From an uncultured Lachnospiraceae bacterium (lineage in GTDB: Bacteria; Bacillota; Clostridia; Lachnospirales; Lachnospiraceae), in NCBI GenBank assembly GCA_910588285.1, contig CAJUQB010000040.1:1-43742 (forward strand): DNA of 43,742 nucleotides, in the 5' to 3' direction. Positions 42,043 through 43,742 of the stretch are shown here, piece after piece (the stretch's first letter is position 1; each line of letters begins with the position of its first letter). The translations under genes and the position numbers were made by a program. Below the pieces are notes generated by a model. It was given only the letters and a program-made list of their open reading frames with translations, made no database searches and was not told where the DNA came from.

Positions 42043-43362
42043 CTAGATCTGTGCCGTTACAAAGATATCATAAATAGCCCGTATTGCTGTCTCAAAATCA
42101 CTGTTTTTAACACCGATAATTACATTCAGTTCACTGGAGCCCTGGTCAATCATTTTAACATTCACCCTGGCATGGGCCAATGCTGAGAAGATACGCCCGG
42201 CTGTTCCCCGGGTCTGCTTCATACCGCGTCCTACTACAGCTATCAATGCCAGATCCGATTCCATCTCCACCACATCCGGCTGAACAGACCGATGGATTCC
42301 GGAAATCACCTGCTGTTCCTTCTCCTCAAATTCGCTCTGCTGTACAAAAATTGTCATGGTATCAATTCCGGAAGGCATATGCTCAATGGATAAACCATTA
42401 TTCTCAAATACGGAAAGCACCTTTCGGCAGAAGCCAATCTCGGAATTCATCATATCCTTATCCACATTAATGGAGGCAAAGCCCTTCTTCCCGGCGATTC
42501 CTGTTATGGTATAGCGGGATTTCCGGCAGGTGCTCTCTACAATCAATGTCCCCTTATCCTCCGGTGAATTTGTGTTGCGGATATTAATGGGAATGCCTTC
42601 CTTCCGAACCGGGAAAATAGCATCCTCGTGCAATACGCTGGCTCCCATATAGGCCAGTTCACGAAGCTCCCGGTATGTAATGACCTCAATAATCTCAGGA
42701 TTGCTGATAATGCGGGGATCCACCACAAGAAAGCCTGACACATCCGTCCAATTCTCATACATATCGGCATGAATGGCCTTAGCCACCAGGGATCCGGTGA
42801 TATCAGAGCCGCCTCTGGAAAAGGTGCAGATACTGCCATCCTCAAATGACCCGTAAAAGCCTGGTATTACGGCATACTCTATGGCACTGAGGCTCTCCTT
42901 CAACAGCTCATTGGTCTTTTCTGCATTCAAGGTCCCGTCCTCATGGAATCGTATGAGCTCTGCTGCATCCACAAAGGAAAATCCCAGATAATCTGCAAGA
43001 ATCATACCGTTCAGATATTCCCCCCGGGATGCTGCATACATTTCTCCCGCTTTATTTAATAGATCCTCTTTTATTTTAACGAATTCTTCCCGCAAAGACA
43101 GCTTCAGGCCCAGTCCCTTGATGATCTCTTCGTATCTGGATTCTATTTTCCCTAAAAGAGGTGTTACATCCTTCCCGGCTTCCACCAGATCGTAACACTG
43201 ATACAGCATGTCTGTCACCTTGGTGTCAGATGCAAAACGCTTTCCCGGAGCAGAGGGCACCACATACCGCCTGGTATCCTCAGCCTTGATAATACTGGCT
43301 ACCTTCTTAAACTGCTCTGCGCTGGCCAGGGAACTGCCGCCAAACTTCACTACTTTTTTCAT
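42043..43362 (-). CDS. Aspartate kinase
   Basis: A 439-residue monofunctional aspartokinase, first step of lysine, threonine and methionine synthesis. The N-terminal kinase domain begins MKKVVKFGGSSLAS and includes TFSRGGSDITGSLVA and the regulatory-loop region GMILADYLGFSF. Two ACT domains fill the C-terminus (from about 300: ITGIAGKKGFASINVDK; then LALIAVVGRGMKQTRGTAG). Feedback inhibition by lysine or threonine is likely but the type is not certain. The start is the ATG after AGGAGAG, ten codons into the longest open frame. I see no lysine riboswitch in the 230-bp leader. Confidence 0.96.
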   Translation of the reverse strand: MKKVVKFGGSSLASAEQFKKVASIIKAEDTRRYVVPSAPGKRFASDTKVTDMLYQCYDLVEAGKDVTPLLGKIESRYEEIIKGLGLKLSLREEFVKIKEDLLNKAGEMYAASRGEYLNGMILADYLGFSFVDAAELIRFHEDGTLNAEKTNELLKESLSAIEYAVIPGFYGSFEDGSICTFSRGGSDITGSLVAKAIHADMYENWTDVSGFLVVDPRIISNPEIIEVITYRELRELAYMGASVLHEDAIFPVRKEGIPINIRNTNSPEDKGTLIVESTCRKSRYTITGIAGKKGFASINVDKDMMNSEIGFCRKVLSVFENNGLSIEHMPSGIDTMTIFVQQSEFEEKEQQVISGIHRSVQPDVVEMESDLALIAVVGRGMKQTRGTAGRIFSALAHARVNVKMIDQGSSELNVIIGVKNSDFETAIRAIYDIFVTAQI

Positions 43363-43464
43363 AATAATTCTCTCCTGTATCACTTTACTCAATTAAATTC
43401 ACGCTGTTTTATAGTATAACACAGGCATTGACATTTTTCCAGAGGAAAGTCAAAAATTCCGCGT

Positions 43465-43488
43465 TATGAGCGGCCTCCAGGGCCGCGA
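43465..43488. repeat. Copy 3 of the TATGAGCGGCC element
   Basis: TATGAGCGGCC (43465-43475) followed by TCCAGGGCCGC; the inner GCGGCC...GGCCGC stem is complete but the outer GTTACTAT/ATAGTAAC arms seen at 10814 are degenerate. Confidence 0.6.
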
Positions 43489-43548
43489 CAAGCAGCCACT
43501 TGACTCATTCTCTGCGGAAGTCTCTTGGCTCATTGCTTGAGGGGAATA

Positions 43549-43587
43549 AAAAAGAACAGCATCTTATAAAAAAATGCTGTTCTTTTT
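43549..43587 (-). terminator. Terminator downstream of tRNA-Cys
   Basis: AAAGAACAGCAT (43551-43562) and ATGCTGTTCTTT (43574-43585) with A and T flanks, directly after the tRNA-Cys gene on the minus strand. Confidence 0.9.
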
Positions 43588-43591
43588 CAAA

Positions 43592-43662
43592 AGGCGACAA
43601 CCAGATTTGAACTGGTGATCAGGGTGTTGCAGACCCATGCCTTACCACTTGGCTATGTCGCC
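43592..43662 (-). tRNA. tRNA-Cys (GCA)
   Basis: GGCGACA...TGTCGCC acceptor stem, anticodon loop CTGCAAC giving GCA, T-arm CCAGTTCAAATCTGG, discriminator T. It is the downstream member of a tRNA cluster. Confidence 0.96.
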
Positions 43663-43687
43663 TTATTTCATTGAGCTACTGCTCGAA

Positions 43688-43742
43688 CTCCCCGAGTAGG
43701 GCTCGAACCTACAACAACTCGGTTAACAGCCGAGTGCTCTAC
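43688..43742 (-). tRNA. tRNA-Asn (GTT), truncated by the window end
   Basis: The 3' two thirds are present: anticodon loop CTGTTAA giving GTT, T-arm GTAGGTTCGAGCCCTAC and acceptor 3' strand TCGGGGA with discriminator G. The D-arm and acceptor 5' strand lie beyond 43742. Confidence 0.93.

Noticed and set aside
43363..43548. Lysine riboswitch upstream of aspartate kinase
   Set aside because: The region is too short once the tRNA terminator and the palindromic repeat are placed, and no lysine-riboswitch core motifs are visible.

Overview
The window looks like a chromosomal stretch of an obligately anaerobic, low-GC-lineage Gram-positive bacterium, most likely a Lachnospiraceae-type clostridium. 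Evidence: a Tyr T-box leader before tyrS, MecA, GdpP, a clostridial 2[4Fe-4S] ferredoxin, a small rubredoxin, a flavin reductase-rubredoxin fusion, TTGACA/TATAAT promoters with 17-bp spacers, strong AGGAGG ribosome sites and Fe-S-rich oxidoreductases. Species-level assignment is not possible from sequence reading alone.

Layout. 1-4300: a DMSO-reductase-family molybdoenzyme with a fused ferredoxin tail, convergent with a DUF234-type ATPase. 4384-6118: promoter, tyrosine T-box and tyrS. 6177-13054: first accessory block: a broken MFS transporter gene and a URO-D-family gene on the minus strand, a divergent PucR-type regulator, a compact type-I-toxin-like module bounded by 93-bp direct repeats, a second URO-D gene and a LysR regulator. 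13034-16592: D,D-carboxypeptidase, FAD-Rieske oxidoreductase and rubredoxin. 16790-23018: small hypothetical gene, tRNA-Lys, trmB, a YgjP-type metallopeptidase, a 1.4-kb stretch without a recognisable gene, mecA, a DUF1858 protein, ferredoxin and a lipoprotein. 23070-29894: housekeeping block on the minus strand (MerR-like regulator, dnaB, rplI, gdpP, rpsR, ssb, rpsF, DUF951, sirtuin). 30092-34929: Hrb-type flavin reductase-rubredoxin, initiator tRNA-Met, then a second accessory block (intact MFS, third URO-D gene, divergent PucR). 34998-39079: small membrane protein, GntP-family permease, an unrecognised protein that may be a two-repeat alpha/beta-barrel, and a DUF1638 protein. 39357-43362: aldo/keto reductase with Fe-S domain, cytidylate-kinase-like protein, methyltransferase and aspartate kinase. 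43592-43742: tRNA-Cys and a truncated tRNA-Asn.

How the parts relate. The two MFS/URO-D/PucR blocks have the same gene order and orientation and homologous PucR N-termini, so they are probably paralogous catabolic cassettes in which PucR controls uptake and processing of a small substrate. URO-D relatives of this type include corrinoid-dependent methyltransferases, and DUF1638 proteins are, as I recall, often found near such genes, but no corrinoid protein is present here and two of the three URO-D proteins lack the zinc-type His-x-Cys motif. The transporter of the first cassette is broken by an internal deletion with frameshift.

The strongest candidate for something undescribed is the 494-bp island at 10357-10850. 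It holds a 44-codon hydrophobic peptide gene preceded by an overlapping 14-codon leader ORF, a perfect 15-bp bidirectional terminator, a well-formed convergent promoter for an antisense RNA, and identical short blocks at the predicted 5' ends of both RNAs. The island sits between two 93-bp direct repeats that duplicate the 3' end of the upstream regulator gene.
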